The notes: generated from the letters alone by a model not told the origin. A DNA stretch of 64,000 nucleotides from DATMXT01 sp963662765 (GCA_963662765.2 CAXXUP010000008.1:372001-436000), one strand, 5' to 3'. Counted from the first letter of the stretch, positions 42,796-51,340 are shown. Numbers and translations are program-made.

Positions 42796-42818
42796 GCAGC
42801 CGCCTTGCGGCGGCTGCT
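42796..42818. repeat. GC-rich hairpin upstream of the Smr gene
   Basis: AGCAGCCGCC and GGCGGCTGCT pair around TTG-C with a very short loop. There is only a weak T-rich stretch on the minus strand, so it may be a partial terminator between the thioesterase and the Smr/cca genes. Confidence 0.6.
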
Positions 42819-42881
42819 CTGCGACAACAAGCTTAATAGCTCTTTATCAATGCGATAACCGCCCGAAACGTGGGCAGTGTC

Positions 42882-43250
42882 TTATTTGAACTTGTCGGTG
42901 TTCACGACAAATCGCTCATGAGTTCCCTCACCGATCGTCTTGCCTTCGGCGTTGTAGACCCGGACGGAAAAGGTGATGCGGCGGCGGTCAATCTCGATGA
43001 CCTCGGCGTCGCACCAGACCGGGTCGCCCTCAGGGGTCGCGGCAAGGTGCCTGATGTTGACCGCAGTGCCAACCGTCGTCTGGTTTTCGGCGAGGCAGGG
43101 GGCCACCGCATGCATCGAAACGCCCTCCATAAAGGCAATCATGGACGGGGTGGAGTAGACGCCGGCCGTACCGCTGCCGACGTGCTTCGCCGTCTTTTCG
43201 GCCGTTACAATTTCCTTCTCGGTGTTTTTAATTCCAACTGCGAGCTCCAT
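42882..43250 (-). CDS. Hot-dog fold thioesterase (FlK-like)
   Basis: A 122-residue thioesterase related to fluoroacetyl-CoA thioesterase FlK. The Thr and Glu of the FlK site appear in STPSMIAFMEGVSM (about residues 34-47), and the His in VNIRHLAATPEG (about residue 69). Most homologues hydrolyse unknown short acyl-CoAs. ATG 43250 has GGAGGAAAACGC upstream. It sits in the ribosomal-protein operon without a functional link. Confidence 0.85.
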   Translation of the reverse strand: MELAVGIKNTEKEIVTAEKTAKHVGSGTAGVYSTPSMIAFMEGVSMHAVAPCLAENQTTVGTAVNIRHLAATPEGDPVWCDAEVIEIDRRRITFSVRVYNAEGKTIGEGTHERFVVNTDKFK

Positions 43251-43282
43251 GCGTTTTCCTCCGTATGGTTAAGGTGGCTTTA

Positions 43283-43528
43283 TCAGTCGCCGCTGAAGGG
43301 CAGCAGCGCGATGTGGCGGGCTCTTTTGATGGCGATGGTCAGCTGACGCTGATGCTTCGCGCAGGTACCGGTGATACGCCTGGGCAGGATCTTGCCGCGT
43401 TCTGACAGATACCGGCGAACTCTCGCAACGTCCTTATAGTCGATATGATCGACTTTGTCGACGCAGAAGGAGCAGACCTTGCGCTTTGCGCGGCGGCCCC
43501 TTGCGACGACCTTTTCACTTTTGTTCAT
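43283..43528 (-). CDS. rpsR: 30S ribosomal protein S18
   Basis: An 81-residue small-subunit protein binding with S6. Sequence RAKRKVCSFCVDKVDHIDYKD, then RRYLSERGKILPRRITG and CAKHQRQLTIAIKRARHIALLP. It has a CSFC pair and a CAKH pair, giving a zinc-ribbon (C+) type S18. ATG 43528 follows GGGAGGG. The order rpsF-ssb-rpsR is the usual bacterial one; rplI is not next. Confidence 0.96.
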   Translation of the reverse strand: MNKSEKVVARGRRAKRKVCSFCVDKVDHIDYKDVARVRRYLSERGKILPRRITGTCAKHQRQLTIAIKRARHIALLPFSGD

Positions 43529-43555
43529 GGATTTCCCTCCCAAATTTTGAGTTTG

Positions 43556-43996
43556 TTAAAAAGGCAGACCGTCGTCTTCAGTGATGGCCTCGAAACGGGC
43601 CTCGGGCGCAGCAAAGCTTGGCGCCTGATAGCCGGCGGCGGCGGTACCCTCCTCACGGCGGGCAGGTGCTGCGCCGTCGCGCTTGGAGTCGGCAAAAAAG
43701 ACCTCGTCCGCAATCACTTCGTAGTTGCGGCGCTTTTTGCCCTCCTTGTCGACCCAATCTCGCATCTGCAGGGCACCGCAGACTGCGACCTGCTGCCCCT
43801 TCGTGAAGTACTTGCCGACGAATTCCGCTGTTGACCGCCAGGCGACGATGTCGATAAAATCGGCCTTGCGCTCCTCGCCCTGTTTGACAAAGGGCCGGTT
43901 GACGGCCAGCGTGAAGCTGGCGACCGAAATGCCGTTTGTAGTCTGCCGTACCGCGGGGTTGTCCGTGAGACGTCCCATCAGGATTACTTTGTTCAT
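43556..43996 (-). CDS. ssb: Single-stranded DNA-binding protein
   Basis: A 146-residue SSB: OB-fold from MNKVILMGRLTDNPAV to about residue 105 with FTLAVNRPF and FIDIVAWRSTAEFVGKYF, then a short disordered linker and the acidic tip DDGLPF that recruits partner proteins. ATG 43996 follows GGGGGACGAG. Located between rpsF and rpsR as usual. Confidence 0.96.
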   Translation of the reverse strand: MNKVILMGRLTDNPAVRQTTNGISVASFTLAVNRPFVKQGEERKADFIDIVAWRSTAEFVGKYFTKGQQVAVCGALQMRDWVDKEGKKRRNYEVIADEVFFADSKRDGAAPARREEGTAAAGYQAPSFAAPEARFEAITEDDGLPF

Positions 43997-44006
43997 CTCG
44001 TCCCCC

Positions 44007-44294
44007 TTATTCGCCCTTGCGGACAATGATGGAGCGGATAACGCCTTCGGTAATCTTGAAGATACGGTCCAGTTCAGCCGGGAACTCAGGCGGGGCCTCA
44101 AAATTGATGAGGGTGTAGTAGCCATCCTTCAAGTCGTTGATCTCGTAAGCTAGGACGCGTTTGCCCCAGTCTTCAACGCTCTCAACGGTGCCGTTCTCGG
44201 CGATCAGGGCAGAGAACTTAGAGACAAGCTCCTTGATGCCCTCTTCGCCAAGACCGGTGTTGACTATAAAGATGGTCTCGTACTTGTTTGTCAT
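44007..44294 (-). CDS. rpsF: 30S ribosomal protein S6
   Basis: A 95-residue protein starting MTNKYETIFIVNTGLGEEG, with the family motif WGKRVLAYEINDLKDGYYTL and end IIVRKGE. AAGGAGGTG precedes ATG 44294. It is the first gene of rpsF-ssb-rpsR-thioesterase-Smr-cca-tsaD and has a consensus promoter and a structured leader. Confidence 0.96.
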   Translation of the reverse strand: MTNKYETIFIVNTGLGEEGIKELVSKFSALIAENGTVESVEDWGKRVLAYEINDLKDGYYTLINFEAPPEFPAELDRIFKITEGVIRSIIVRKGE

Positions 44295-44309
44295 GTGTGT
44301 TGCACCTCC

Positions 44310-44374
44310 TTATGGACATATGGCCCGCCATGGAAAGGCGGGCAAGGATCGCTATGGGGATTCCCATAGCTAAT
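44310..44374 (-). promoter_or_regulatory. Structured leader of rpsF, possible S6:S18 autoregulatory element
   Basis: The leader RNA has two hairpins: GCTATGGG/CCCATAGC with a four-base loop, and GCCCGCC/GGCGGGC with a seven-base loop, then the AAGGAGG. Bacterial rpsF leaders often carry an RNA bound by the S6:S18 complex; whether this matches that motif was not tested. Confidence 0.5.
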
Positions 44375-44376
44375 AG

Positions 44377-44405
44377 ATTATATCCGATATGGATAGGCTT
44401 GTCAA
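44377..44405 (-). promoter_or_regulatory. Promoter of the rpsF operon
   Basis: TTGACA (44400-44405) and TATAAT (44377-44382) with a 17-base spacer: a perfect sigma-A consensus promoter. Confidence 0.92.
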
Positions 44406-44462
44406 GATTATTGTGTGGAAGGGGGTGGCAAAACATGCACGGGGATTAAGTGACTCGTCGCA

Positions 44463-45128
44463 TCACTTAAAGGTGTTTGCAATCGGCTCCGCCACTGCCC
44501 AACTGATAATCCTGATTTTGAAGTCCTTATAGAGTTCATCGGAAGAGTAGACAATATAAAGTTTAATGCCGTCTTCATGTTTAGAACAAATATACGCATA
44601 CCGAAAGGGATCCTCGGTTTCTATCCCATTTTCGTGCGGACCCTCCATATAGTAGTCGCCTGCTCGAACCTCATAAAACACCGTTTGTTTAATAATTTCT
44701 CCATTCATCCATATGTTTGCTGGTTCCTCAATATTAAGTAATACTAAGTCTTCTCCTCCGCCGGCAAAAGTGCGCACCCAGTTTCTGACTTCTTCGTCTC
44801 CAATTCTTTTTGCGCCCCAGTAGTCAAACATAATTGTGTACTCAATGACCTTTACTTCCCCGTCAATTTCATACTCCAACCTAAACGGGAATTCTCCATG
44901 CGTAATCTCGGGTTTTTTTGGAGACGGGGAGTACGCGGGCTTATATGTTAATCCATCCATAAAAATGAAAACCATTATGGATATAAAGATGCAAGCGGTC
45001 CAGCATCCGACTCTACATCCGTTGTCCTTGCTAAGCTCAACCGGGGCTCCGTATTGAGCTTCTTTCGGCGCTATATCAGGGGTTTCTTCCGGTATTTCCT
45101 TTGACAGTTCGTCTGGCGTTTCATTCAC
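44463..45128 (-). CDS. Hypothetical membrane-anchored protein
   Basis: A 221-residue protein, not recognised. An acidic Glu/Pro-rich cytosolic N-terminus of about 38 residues leads to one membrane segment (about residues 42-60, WTACIFISIMVFIFMDGL), then an outside domain rich in strands, with GEFPFRLEYEIDGEVKVIEY, GEDLVLLNIEEPANIWMNG and KLYIVYSSDELYKDFKI. Codon use is clearly AT-richer than the surrounding genes, which suggests transfer. No obvious neighbour partner. Confidence 0.6.
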   Translation of the reverse strand: MNETPDELSKEIPEETPDIAPKEAQYGAPVELSKDNGCRVGCWTACIFISIMVFIFMDGLTYKPAYSPSPKKPEITHGEFPFRLEYEIDGEVKVIEYTIMFDYWGAKRIGDEEVRNWVRTFAGGGEDLVLLNIEEPANIWMNGEIIKQTVFYEVRAGDYYMEGPHENGIETEDPFRYAYICSKHEDGIKLYIVYSSDELYKDFKIRIISWAVAEPIANTFK

Positions 45129-45179
45129 GGCGTACTTCCTGATTAAAGAAGTATGGAAGACTTGCTGATATGTGCGCAG

Positions 45180-45694
45180 TCAAGGCGACGGCTCAATGTA
45201 AGGCTCTTTCGGTATTGACAACGGCCCTGGGATTTCCGCCCTCTCCCGCCGCCCGCTCATGGCGACGGCAAGGGCGATGGGGAGCTGCGGTAAAACGAGA
45301 TTGAGCATGTTCTGCTCGACATCGTATACCATCATCCAGGTTCGTGTGAAAAATTCAGTCTGCGGGATGAAGCCCATCCCGCTCGCATAGGCCAGAACAT
45401 ACCACAAATCAAAGCCTGCCCCCGCCGCATAGAGCAGCCAAATCACCCATTGTGGAGGGCGAAACTTCGCCTTATGGCAAGGGGCGGCAACAAAAAGACG
45501 CAAAGCAGTATGGTCAGTCGCGCCATGCGGCTGGCAAAGAGGAGTCCGGGTGAGATTTGAAAGGTCTGCCGAAGGGCAAGAATTGCTCTGTCCAGATACC
45601 CCCACTTCACTGCACAGGTCAGCACCAGCAAGCCAGCACAGAGAAAAAAGGCCCGTTTTACCCTTACGCCCTTGTCTTGCGTCTTTTCCGGCAT
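45180..45694 (-). pseudogene. Membrane protein gene broken by a frameshift
   Basis: Two overlapping frames make sense only when joined. Frame one from ATG 45694 gives an N-terminus with two membrane segments (FFLCAGLLVLTCAVKWGYL and RMARLTILLCVFLLPPL) and stops at 45443. The other frame continues from about 45470 with CHKAKFRPPQWVIWLLYAAG, a third and fourth membrane segment, and ends in a Pro-rich tail at 45180. A one-base change in the GC-rich stretch around 45465-45485 explains it. The intact product would be about 170 residues; family not recognised. It could be a sequencing error. Confidence 0.6.
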
Positions 45695-45766
45695 CGCTGC
45701 ACCCTCCTTAGCGTATTATTTTTAGAAAATTATACCACATGTTTATTCTGCGGTGCAAATCCATAC

Positions 45767-45796
45767 AAAAAAAACCCCGCGGAAAGTCCGCGGGGT
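45767..45796 (-). terminator. Terminator of the B3/B4-like gene at 45825
   Basis: ACCCCGCGGA / TCCGCGGGGT with a three-base loop and an eight-base T-run on the minus strand. Confidence 0.9.
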
Positions 45797-45824
45797 GCAA
45801 AATACGGGTTAGGGATACTACCTG

Positions 45825-46487
45825 CTAAAAAACTTTCAACAGCGTTGTCCTTGCGGCCGGCGCAAAGGCGCGTATGCGGCTTTCAAGCCCCTTCAAATTT
45901 TCTTCGACAAGGGCTGGATCGACGCCGGGCGGTGCGTAGATCGAGAAAAGCGCGTTTGTGGTCCTTGGCGTGATACAAGTGCGCCTGTCCGGGCCGCGCA
46001 GGATACTCGATACCGGGCCATCCCCGTCACACAACATCAGATCCCCCTCCACCGCCGTCAGCTCCTTGCCCGAGATGCCGGTGTAGGGCTCACCGCCCGC
46101 CGCGGCACAAAGCCGCAATGGCTGCCGCAGCGCGTCAAGGTCGTGCCCCGCCGTGAGCAGCATACCGTCGAGCTCCGAGAGGAACATGGCCGTAAGCAGT
46201 GGCGACAGGCCCCGTAGCTCTTTTTTGCCCGAGAGGGCGGACGCGAGCTGGGGCAGCAGGTGGTAGCTTTGCCCGAACTTTTTATAATAGGCGACGTAGG
46301 CCGATATGGGGGAGAGGGTCTTCAGGGCTGCTTTATCATATGACCCGTATCTATCCCGAAGCTGTTCCACCGCCTGACCCACTCGAAGGGGTTCGCAGTC
46401 ACCCGCGAAGGTGACCCCCTCCATGGCCAGGATCCCCATGCCGGCACCTGGGTACAGTGCCCGGACACTGTCATCTACCTGTAACAC
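45825..46487 (-). CDS. B3/B4-like domain protein (first of two)
   Basis: A 220-residue protein resembling the B3/B4 domain of phenylalanyl-tRNA synthetase beta chains, which in that enzyme edits mischarged tRNA. Segments matching the pattern are DDSVRALYPGAGMGILAMEG at the start, YKKFGQSYHLLPQLAS, LTAMFLSELDGMLLTAGHDLD and GISGKELTAVEGDLMLCDGDG. GTG 46487 is favoured since AGGAGGG lies just upstream. It is next to an amidohydrolase and a second B3/B4 protein. Free-standing B3/B4 proteins are poorly studied; tRNA editing is possible but not shown. Confidence 0.6.
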   Translation of the reverse strand: MLQVDDSVRALYPGAGMGILAMEGVTFAGDCEPLRVGQAVEQLRDRYGSYDKAALKTLSPISAYVAYYKKFGQSYHLLPQLASALSGKKELRGLSPLLTAMFLSELDGMLLTAGHDLDALRQPLRLCAAAGGEPYTGISGKELTAVEGDLMLCDGDGPVSSILRGPDRRTCITPRTTNALFSIYAPPGVDPALVEENLKGLESRIRAFAPAARTTLLKVF

Positions 46488-46549
46488 AAAACCCTCCTTT
46501 TTTAGAAACGACCCCGCGGGCATCCGCCCGCGGGGTGCTCAAAGCATTT

Positions 46550-47776
46550 TCAGCTCTTGTAGACGGTGCCGCCCTTCATGACGAAGGCGCAGTTCATGAA
46601 CTCCTTCGAGTCCTTTGTGGGGTCTGCCCTGAAAGCGATGATGTCGGCGAACTTTCCGGTCTCGACGGAACCGACATCGGCCCATTTGCGCATCATCTGG
46701 GCATTGGTGCGGGTGGCGGCGATGAGGGCGTTGCCCGGCGACATTCCAAACTTCTCCATGAGCTGGAACTCGTAGGTCTGCTTGCCGTGGTAGTTAAAGG
46801 GGGTTGCGGCGTCTGTTCCGAAGCAGATTTTAACCCCCATCTCCATGCAGCGCCTAAAGCCCCACTCGTGGTGCTCCAGAACCTGCTTGGCCTTGTCGAC
46901 CATGAAGGCGGGGATGCCGGCCGCGACACCGTTGACGATGATGTTGTTGGCGGCGATGATTGTGGGAACGAGATATGTACCGTGCTCCAGCATGAGGTCG
47001 ACGGCCTCCTCGTCGAGGATCATGCCGTGCTCGACCGAGGTGACGCCGGCTCGGGTCGCCGCCTTGATGCCGTTTGTGCCGTGGGCGTGGGTGGAGGTGA
47101 TAACGCCGTACATTTCGGCCACCTCGACGATGGCCCTGATCTCCTCAAAAGTGAGCTGCTGAGCCCCGACCGTCGTGCCCCTAGACATGACGCCGCCCGT
47201 CGACATAAACTTGATGAGGTCGGCGCCGTGCTTTAAGACGGTACGGGCGGCCTTGCGGGCCTCGTCCGGCCCGTCGACGATGATGCCCATGGAAATGGAG
47301 ATGTCGACATAGGGGGAAAAGTGACTGTCGGCGTGGCCGCCGGTCGAGCCGATGCAGGGGCCGGCCGCCATGATGCGCGGGCCCCAGACGGTGCCTGCGT
47401 CGATCTCGCGGCGCAGTGCGACGTCGACATATCCCACGTCGCCGAGTGCCCGGACGCTCGTGAAACCGGCCATCAGGTCCTGCTGGACGTTGGCCAGCGC
47501 CTTGATGGCGCAGCTGCCAACCGTGCGCATGACTTCGTCGAGGGTGCCGTCGGTCTCGCCGTTAGAGGAGAGGTGCATGTGGGCGTCGATGAGACCCGGG
47601 GAGACGAACATTGAGGACAGGTCGAGGACCTCAAGCCCTTCGGTTGGTTTACCATCCCAGGCTGACAGGGGGGTGACCGACTCGATTCGGGCGCCGTCTA
47701 CCAGCACCGCCATTTTCTCCGAGACGGTACCGTCCTGCGAGTTAAAGAGTTTTCCGCATTTGATAAGCTTTTTCAT
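46550..47776 (-). CDS. Amidohydrolase (imidazolonepropionase / Xaa-Pro dipeptidase-like)
   Basis: A 408-residue metal-dependent TIM-barrel hydrolase. Metal ligands are visible in order: SPGLIDAHMHLSS (about residue 60), the Lys in DLIKFMSTGGVMSRG, THAHGTNGIKAATRAGV, SVEHGMILDEEAV and FGTDAATPF. The pattern is that of subtype III members cleaving N-acyl amino acids or cyclic amides. ATG 47776 follows AGGAGG. The gene is flanked by two B3/B4-domain genes in the same direction, which suggests a joint role in detoxifying or salvaging an amino acid derivative; this is inference. Confidence 0.85.
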   Translation of the reverse strand: MKKLIKCGKLFNSQDGTVSEKMAVLVDGARIESVTPLSAWDGKPTEGLEVLDLSSMFVSPGLIDAHMHLSSNGETDGTLDEVMRTVGSCAIKALANVQQDLMAGFTSVRALGDVGYVDVALRREIDAGTVWGPRIMAAGPCIGSTGGHADSHFSPYVDISISMGIIVDGPDEARKAARTVLKHGADLIKFMSTGGVMSRGTTVGAQQLTFEEIRAIVEVAEMYGVITSTHAHGTNGIKAATRAGVTSVEHGMILDEEAVDLMLEHGTYLVPTIIAANNIIVNGVAAGIPAFMVDKAKQVLEHHEWGFRRCMEMGVKICFGTDAATPFNYHGKQTYEFQLMEKFGMSPGNALIAATRTNAQMMRKWADVGSVETGKFADIIAFRADPTKDSKEFMNCAFVMKGGTVYKS

Positions 47777-47925
47777 GGCATCCTCCTGAATGGTATTTTA
47801 TAGCACTGCAATCTGCATGAGCAGGCTGACGAAGGGATCGGCGCCGCAGACCCCATCCGGCGCAAAAGCGTCGTCAAGGTAAGGCGCAGATGGGTGGGTG
47901 CGCGAAAATTGTCGAAATATATCGA

Positions 47926-48621
47926 TTAAAAGAATACGGCGTTGTTGCCCTGATAGGCCGCGCCGATGGTGCTGGGGGTGATTCCAAGGATGCTCTGGCA
48001 AAGGCCCGCCAACTCCTCGGCGGCGGCCACCACCCGATCACTATTTAAGTCAAATCCGTCGATGGGGTAGAAGATGTCTGTGCTCCCCGCCGTGATCATG
48101 CCCTCCTTACTCTGCCGCCAGATCCATCGGCGTGTGCCGACTCTGCTGCCGCAGGCGTAAATGAGCTCGCCTATATCCGGTGTCTCGGGCTGCTCCTCCC
48201 CGAAGGGGGTGAAGACGTCTCCCGCCTTTGCAAACCGCACCGCCTCATCCCCCTCGTACAGGGTGTGGGCGCCCATCGGCAACAGGTACTTGAGGGAGAC
48301 GGCATTGCCGAGGTCGACGACCGGGTTGATGTGCGGCATGCCCTTGCCCTTGACGATGCGGGTGACCAGCGCCTCGATAGAGGGCATGAATTTGTTTGGG
48401 TTGATGCCAAGGTCGGTGAAGGCAGCCCGGTAGGGCAGGATCATGGGGTGCTCCTTGACCTTCCAACCCTCGAACTGGGCGACGGCCTCCTCCACCGCAT
48501 GATCGAGCAGTGCATCGATTTCAGGATAGTTTTTCGTATTGTTGACGCCGCGGACGACGACGGCCCCGATGAAGAGCCCCGGCAGTTTTTCGAATACCTC
48601 CGGTTCAATGATAAACGACAT
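47926..48621 (-). CDS. B3/B4 tRNA-binding domain protein (second of two)
   Basis: A 231-residue protein of the stand-alone B3/B4 family. Typical blocks are LPGLFIGAVVVRGVNN (about residues 13-28), the AAFTDLGINPNKFMPSIEALV block near residue 65, INPVVDLGNAVSLKYLLPMG and the C-terminal ITAGSTDIFYPIDGFD. It clearly belongs to the domain that in PheRS clears Tyr-tRNA-Phe. Free forms may edit tRNA in trans. A gap of 149 bases without a clear terminator separates it from the downstream amidohydrolase. Confidence 0.82.
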   Translation of the reverse strand: MSFIIEPEVFEKLPGLFIGAVVVRGVNNTKNYPEIDALLDHAVEEAVAQFEGWKVKEHPMILPYRAAFTDLGINPNKFMPSIEALVTRIVKGKGMPHINPVVDLGNAVSLKYLLPMGAHTLYEGDEAVRFAKAGDVFTPFGEEQPETPDIGELIYACGSRVGTRRWIWRQSKEGMITAGSTDIFYPIDGFDLNSDRVVAAAEELAGLCQSILGITPSTIGAAYQGNNAVFF

Positions 48622-48674
48622 GGCGATGTTCTCCTGTCTTTTTGGTTTTCCTTACTATGCGGCTTATTCCGGGA

Positions 48675-49337
48675 CTACCGGCGCCGTTCGCCGAGGGTGA
48701 TCTCCTCCTCGGCCTTTTTAATGACGTTGAAGAAGGCATAGGCATCCTGACCGTACCGGTCTTTTATGGCGTCGTATGTGATGGGGGGCACCTTGTCGCG
48801 GCGGGAGGCAAGGCGGGCGGCCAAGAGCTTCAGCCGCAGCTCGCACATCTGCTGGGCGGCGTTGCCGGCCTCTAAAAAGGCGAGCTCAGGCAGCTTGAAA
48901 AAGTCAGAGAGGTTATCCTTGTTGCCGCCGTAAAGGTGCCGGAAGGTCTTGTAGAGTGATATGGCGAGGTAGGCTTGTGCCTCTGCCGCAAAATCGTGGT
49001 AGCTCTCATCCTCCATCAGTCCGAAGAGGACGTTGACGGCGCTTGTCGTGTACTTTCGACCGAGGGTGACGGCAACCGCCCCGCGGTTGTCCTTGACGGA
49101 CTCTGGCTCGGTCGGCGGAGTCTCCCCACGCTGGGATGTGACCCCCAGCAGGTAGTCGGTCGTGACCCCGTAGTAACCGGCAGCCTTGACCACAAACTCC
49201 AGCCCCGGGCGGCGCACGCCCTTCTCATAGTGCGACAGCAGCGCCTGCGAAACGCCCAGCGCCCCTGCCGCGTCCTTCTGGCTTTGCCCCTTTTCCCGCC
49301 GAAGCAGGGTGAGCAGCCGTGGAAGTTCTGTATACAT
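48675..49337 (-). CDS. XRE-family transcriptional regulator with long C-terminal domain
   Basis: A 220-residue regulator. An N-terminal helix-turn-helix (about residues 5-65) reads LRREKGQSQKDAAGALGVSQ and SHYEKGVRRPGLE with a TDYLLG end, the common XRE pattern. The C-terminal 140 residues are helical (ALNVLFGLMEDESYHDFA-like, LAFLEAGNAAQQMCELRLKLL) and of unknown ligand. ATG 49337 has no strong ribosome binding site (GGGGAG). It is divergent from ychF and upstream of the B3/B4-amidohydrolase group, so it may control that group. Confidence 0.82.
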   Translation of the reverse strand: MYTELPRLLTLLRREKGQSQKDAAGALGVSQALLSHYEKGVRRPGLEFVVKAAGYYGVTTDYLLGVTSQRGETPPTEPESVKDNRGAVAVTLGRKYTTSAVNVLFGLMEDESYHDFAAEAQAYLAISLYKTFRHLYGGNKDNLSDFFKLPELAFLEAGNAAQQMCELRLKLLAARLASRRDKVPPITYDAIKDRYGQDAYAFFNVIKKAEEEITLGERRR

Positions 49338-49459
49338 ATTTTACTCCCCGTATAATTTCTGTGGTATATTCCAGTATTGTAACACGGGCCCGCCCGATAT
49401 TTCAATCCCCCTTGCGCCTCCCCCCGCCATGATTTATAATATGGTCAGAGGTGATTCAT

Positions 49460-50554
49460 TTGAAACTCGGCATCGTCGGACTGCCCAATGTTGGCAAGTC
49501 GACGCTCTTCAACGCCATTACGAACGCTGGCGCAGGGGCGGAAAACTATCCCTTTTGTACCATAGAGCCCAATGTCGGCGTCGTGGCTGTCCCGGACAGA
49601 CGGCTTGATGAGCTGGCTAAAATCTATAACCCCAAGAAAGTGACGCCGGCCATCGTCGAATTTGTCGACATTGCGGGCCTCGTCCGGGGCGCCTCCCGTG
49701 GGGAGGGGCTTGGCAACAAGTTTTTATCCCACATCCGCGAGGTCGATGCCATTGTCCATGTCGTGCGCTGCTTTGAAGACGACAATGTCATCCACGTCGA
49801 GGGCAGCGTCGATGCAATGCGGGACCTTGAGACCATCAACTTAGAGCTCATTTTTGCCGACCTTGAGACCTGCGAGCGCCGGCTCGACCGCGCCCGCAAA
49901 GCAGCCAAGGGGGACAAAAAATATCAAAACGAAGTCCTTCTCTTCGAGGCAACCTTGGCCTGGCTTGAGTCGGGCAAGCCGGCCCGCTCGATGGACATCT
50001 CGGATGAAGAGCGGGAGACGGTGCGGGAGGCAAACTTGCTGACTACAAAGCCGGTGGTCTACGCCGCCAATATGGGGGAGTCCGACTTTGCGAAGGGTCT
50101 TGAAAACAACACTTTCTACGGCCGGCTGTGCAAAGCAGCGGCTGCCGAAGGGGCTGCGGTGATGCCGATCTCTGCCAAGCTTGAAGAAGAGATTTCGGCG
50201 TTGCCGCCAGAGGAAAAGGCGCTGTTTTTAGCCGATATCGGCCTTGAGCGCAGCGGGCTTGACCGGCTGATCGCCTGCTGTTACCAGCTGTTAGGTCTCA
50301 TCAGTTTCCTGACGGCCGGCGAGCCGGAGGTGCGAGCCTGGACCATCCGTCGCGGCACCAAGGCGCCGGCGGCGGCCGGGAAAATCCACACCGACATCGA
50401 ACGGGGCTTTATCCGGGCTGAGGTCATCGCCTATGACGAGCTCATCAAGATCGGGTCGCTCGCGGCAGCCCGAGAAAAGGGCCTGATCCGCAGCGAGGGC
50501 AAAGAGTATGTCATGCAGGACGGCGATGTCGTTCTCTTCCGCTTCAATGTATAG
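49460..50554 (+). CDS. ychF: Redox-regulated ATPase YchF/EngD
   Basis: A 364-residue Obg-family P-loop protein associated with ribosomes. Walker A GLPNVGKSTLFNAIT at the N-terminus, NYPFCTIEPNVGVV switch, VDIAGLVRGASRGEGLGNKF, and the G4 motif NMGE in place of NKxD, which explains ATP rather than GTP preference. A coiled-coil lies at about residues 130-200, and the TGS end AREKGLIRSEGKEYVMQDGDV is intact. TTG 49460 follows AGAGGTGA; GTG 49451 lies within that site. Confidence 0.95.
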   Translation: MKLGIVGLPNVGKSTLFNAITNAGAGAENYPFCTIEPNVGVVAVPDRRLDELAKIYNPKKVTPAIVEFVDIAGLVRGASRGEGLGNKFLSHIREVDAIVHVVRCFEDDNVIHVEGSVDAMRDLETINLELIFADLETCERRLDRARKAAKGDKKYQNEVLLFEATLAWLESGKPARSMDISDEERETVREANLLTTKPVVYAANMGESDFAKGLENNTFYGRLCKAAAAEGAAVMPISAKLEEEISALPPEEKALFLADIGLERSGLDRLIACCYQLLGLISFLTAGEPEVRAWTIRRGTKAPAAAGKIHTDIERGFIRAEVIAYDELIKIGSLAAAREKGLIRSEGKEYVMQDGDVVLFRFNV

Positions 50555-50605
50555 TGTTTTGAGTTTACCCGCCGACGCCGGTCGCTCACTGCAGGGGGCC
50601 GCAAG

Positions 50606-51340
50606 GTGACGGCGGACCGGAAGTCCTCCGTATGCACCCGCAGGGCCGGTTTTCTCGATCTGTGGCGAGGCCTTTCGGTCGTGCTCATGGTGCTGATGCA
50701 CACCATGTTCCAATGTGAAGAGGTCTGGAACATGCGCATGTGGGTGCTGCACTGGTGGCTCTATCCGTGGCTGCACCTGCTTTTTGCCGGCTCCTTCATC
50801 TTTATTGCCGGCATCTGCTGCAGGCTCACAAAGAGCAATCTGCGCCGCGGGTTGCAGGTGCTACTCTGTGCTGCCCTCGTCACGACGGCCTCGCTACTGC
50901 AGCCGGGGGGCGACAACCCGATCTATTTCGGGATACTGCATTGCCTCGGAACCATGATGGTGCTGTTCGCCCTTGTTGAGCGCACACCGCTCGAACGGGC
51001 AATGCGTCCGGCCACCTTCATCATCTGGATGGGGCTGTTTGTCGTCTGCTGGCAGTGGTACCAGACAGCGCCCTACGGAAACTGGCTGACGCTCGCCTTT
51101 GGTATGCCGCCCGCCATTGTCATGGGGGACTACTACCCCCTCATTCCCTACCTGCCCCTCTTTTTTGCGGGGGCCTCCATCGGCTCGCTGGTGGCGCAAG
51201 GGCGGGGCCCGGACTGGTTTTACGAGGCGCGTCTTCCCTTTTTGAACGCGGTCGGCCGGAATGCGCTTGTCGTCTACTTGCTGCATTTGCCAATCGTATT
51301 TTTGCTGCTGCTCATCCTCTTCGGCTGGCCGGCGATATGA
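50606..51340 (+). CDS. DUF1624/heparan-alpha-glucosaminide N-acetyltransferase-like membrane protein
   Basis: A 244-residue membrane protein with seven or so helices. The opening RRAGFLDLWRGLSVVLMVLMH, with an Asp, Arg and His in the first helix, is the mark of the family of membrane acyltransferases. Other helices include LHLLFAGSFIFIAGICCRL and PLIPYLPLFFAGASIG; the C-terminus has NAVGRNALVVYLLHLPIVF. The substrate is unknown. GTG 50606 lies 51 bases after ychF. A convergent terminator follows. Confidence 0.8.
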   Translation: MTADRKSSVCTRRAGFLDLWRGLSVVLMVLMHTMFQCEEVWNMRMWVLHWWLYPWLHLLFAGSFIFIAGICCRLTKSNLRRGLQVLLCAALVTTASLLQPGGDNPIYFGILHCLGTMMVLFALVERTPLERAMRPATFIIWMGLFVVCWQWYQTAPYGNWLTLAFGMPPAIVMGDYYPLIPYLPLFFAGASIGSLVAQGRGPDWFYEARLPFLNAVGRNALVVYLLHLPIVFLLLLILFGWPAI

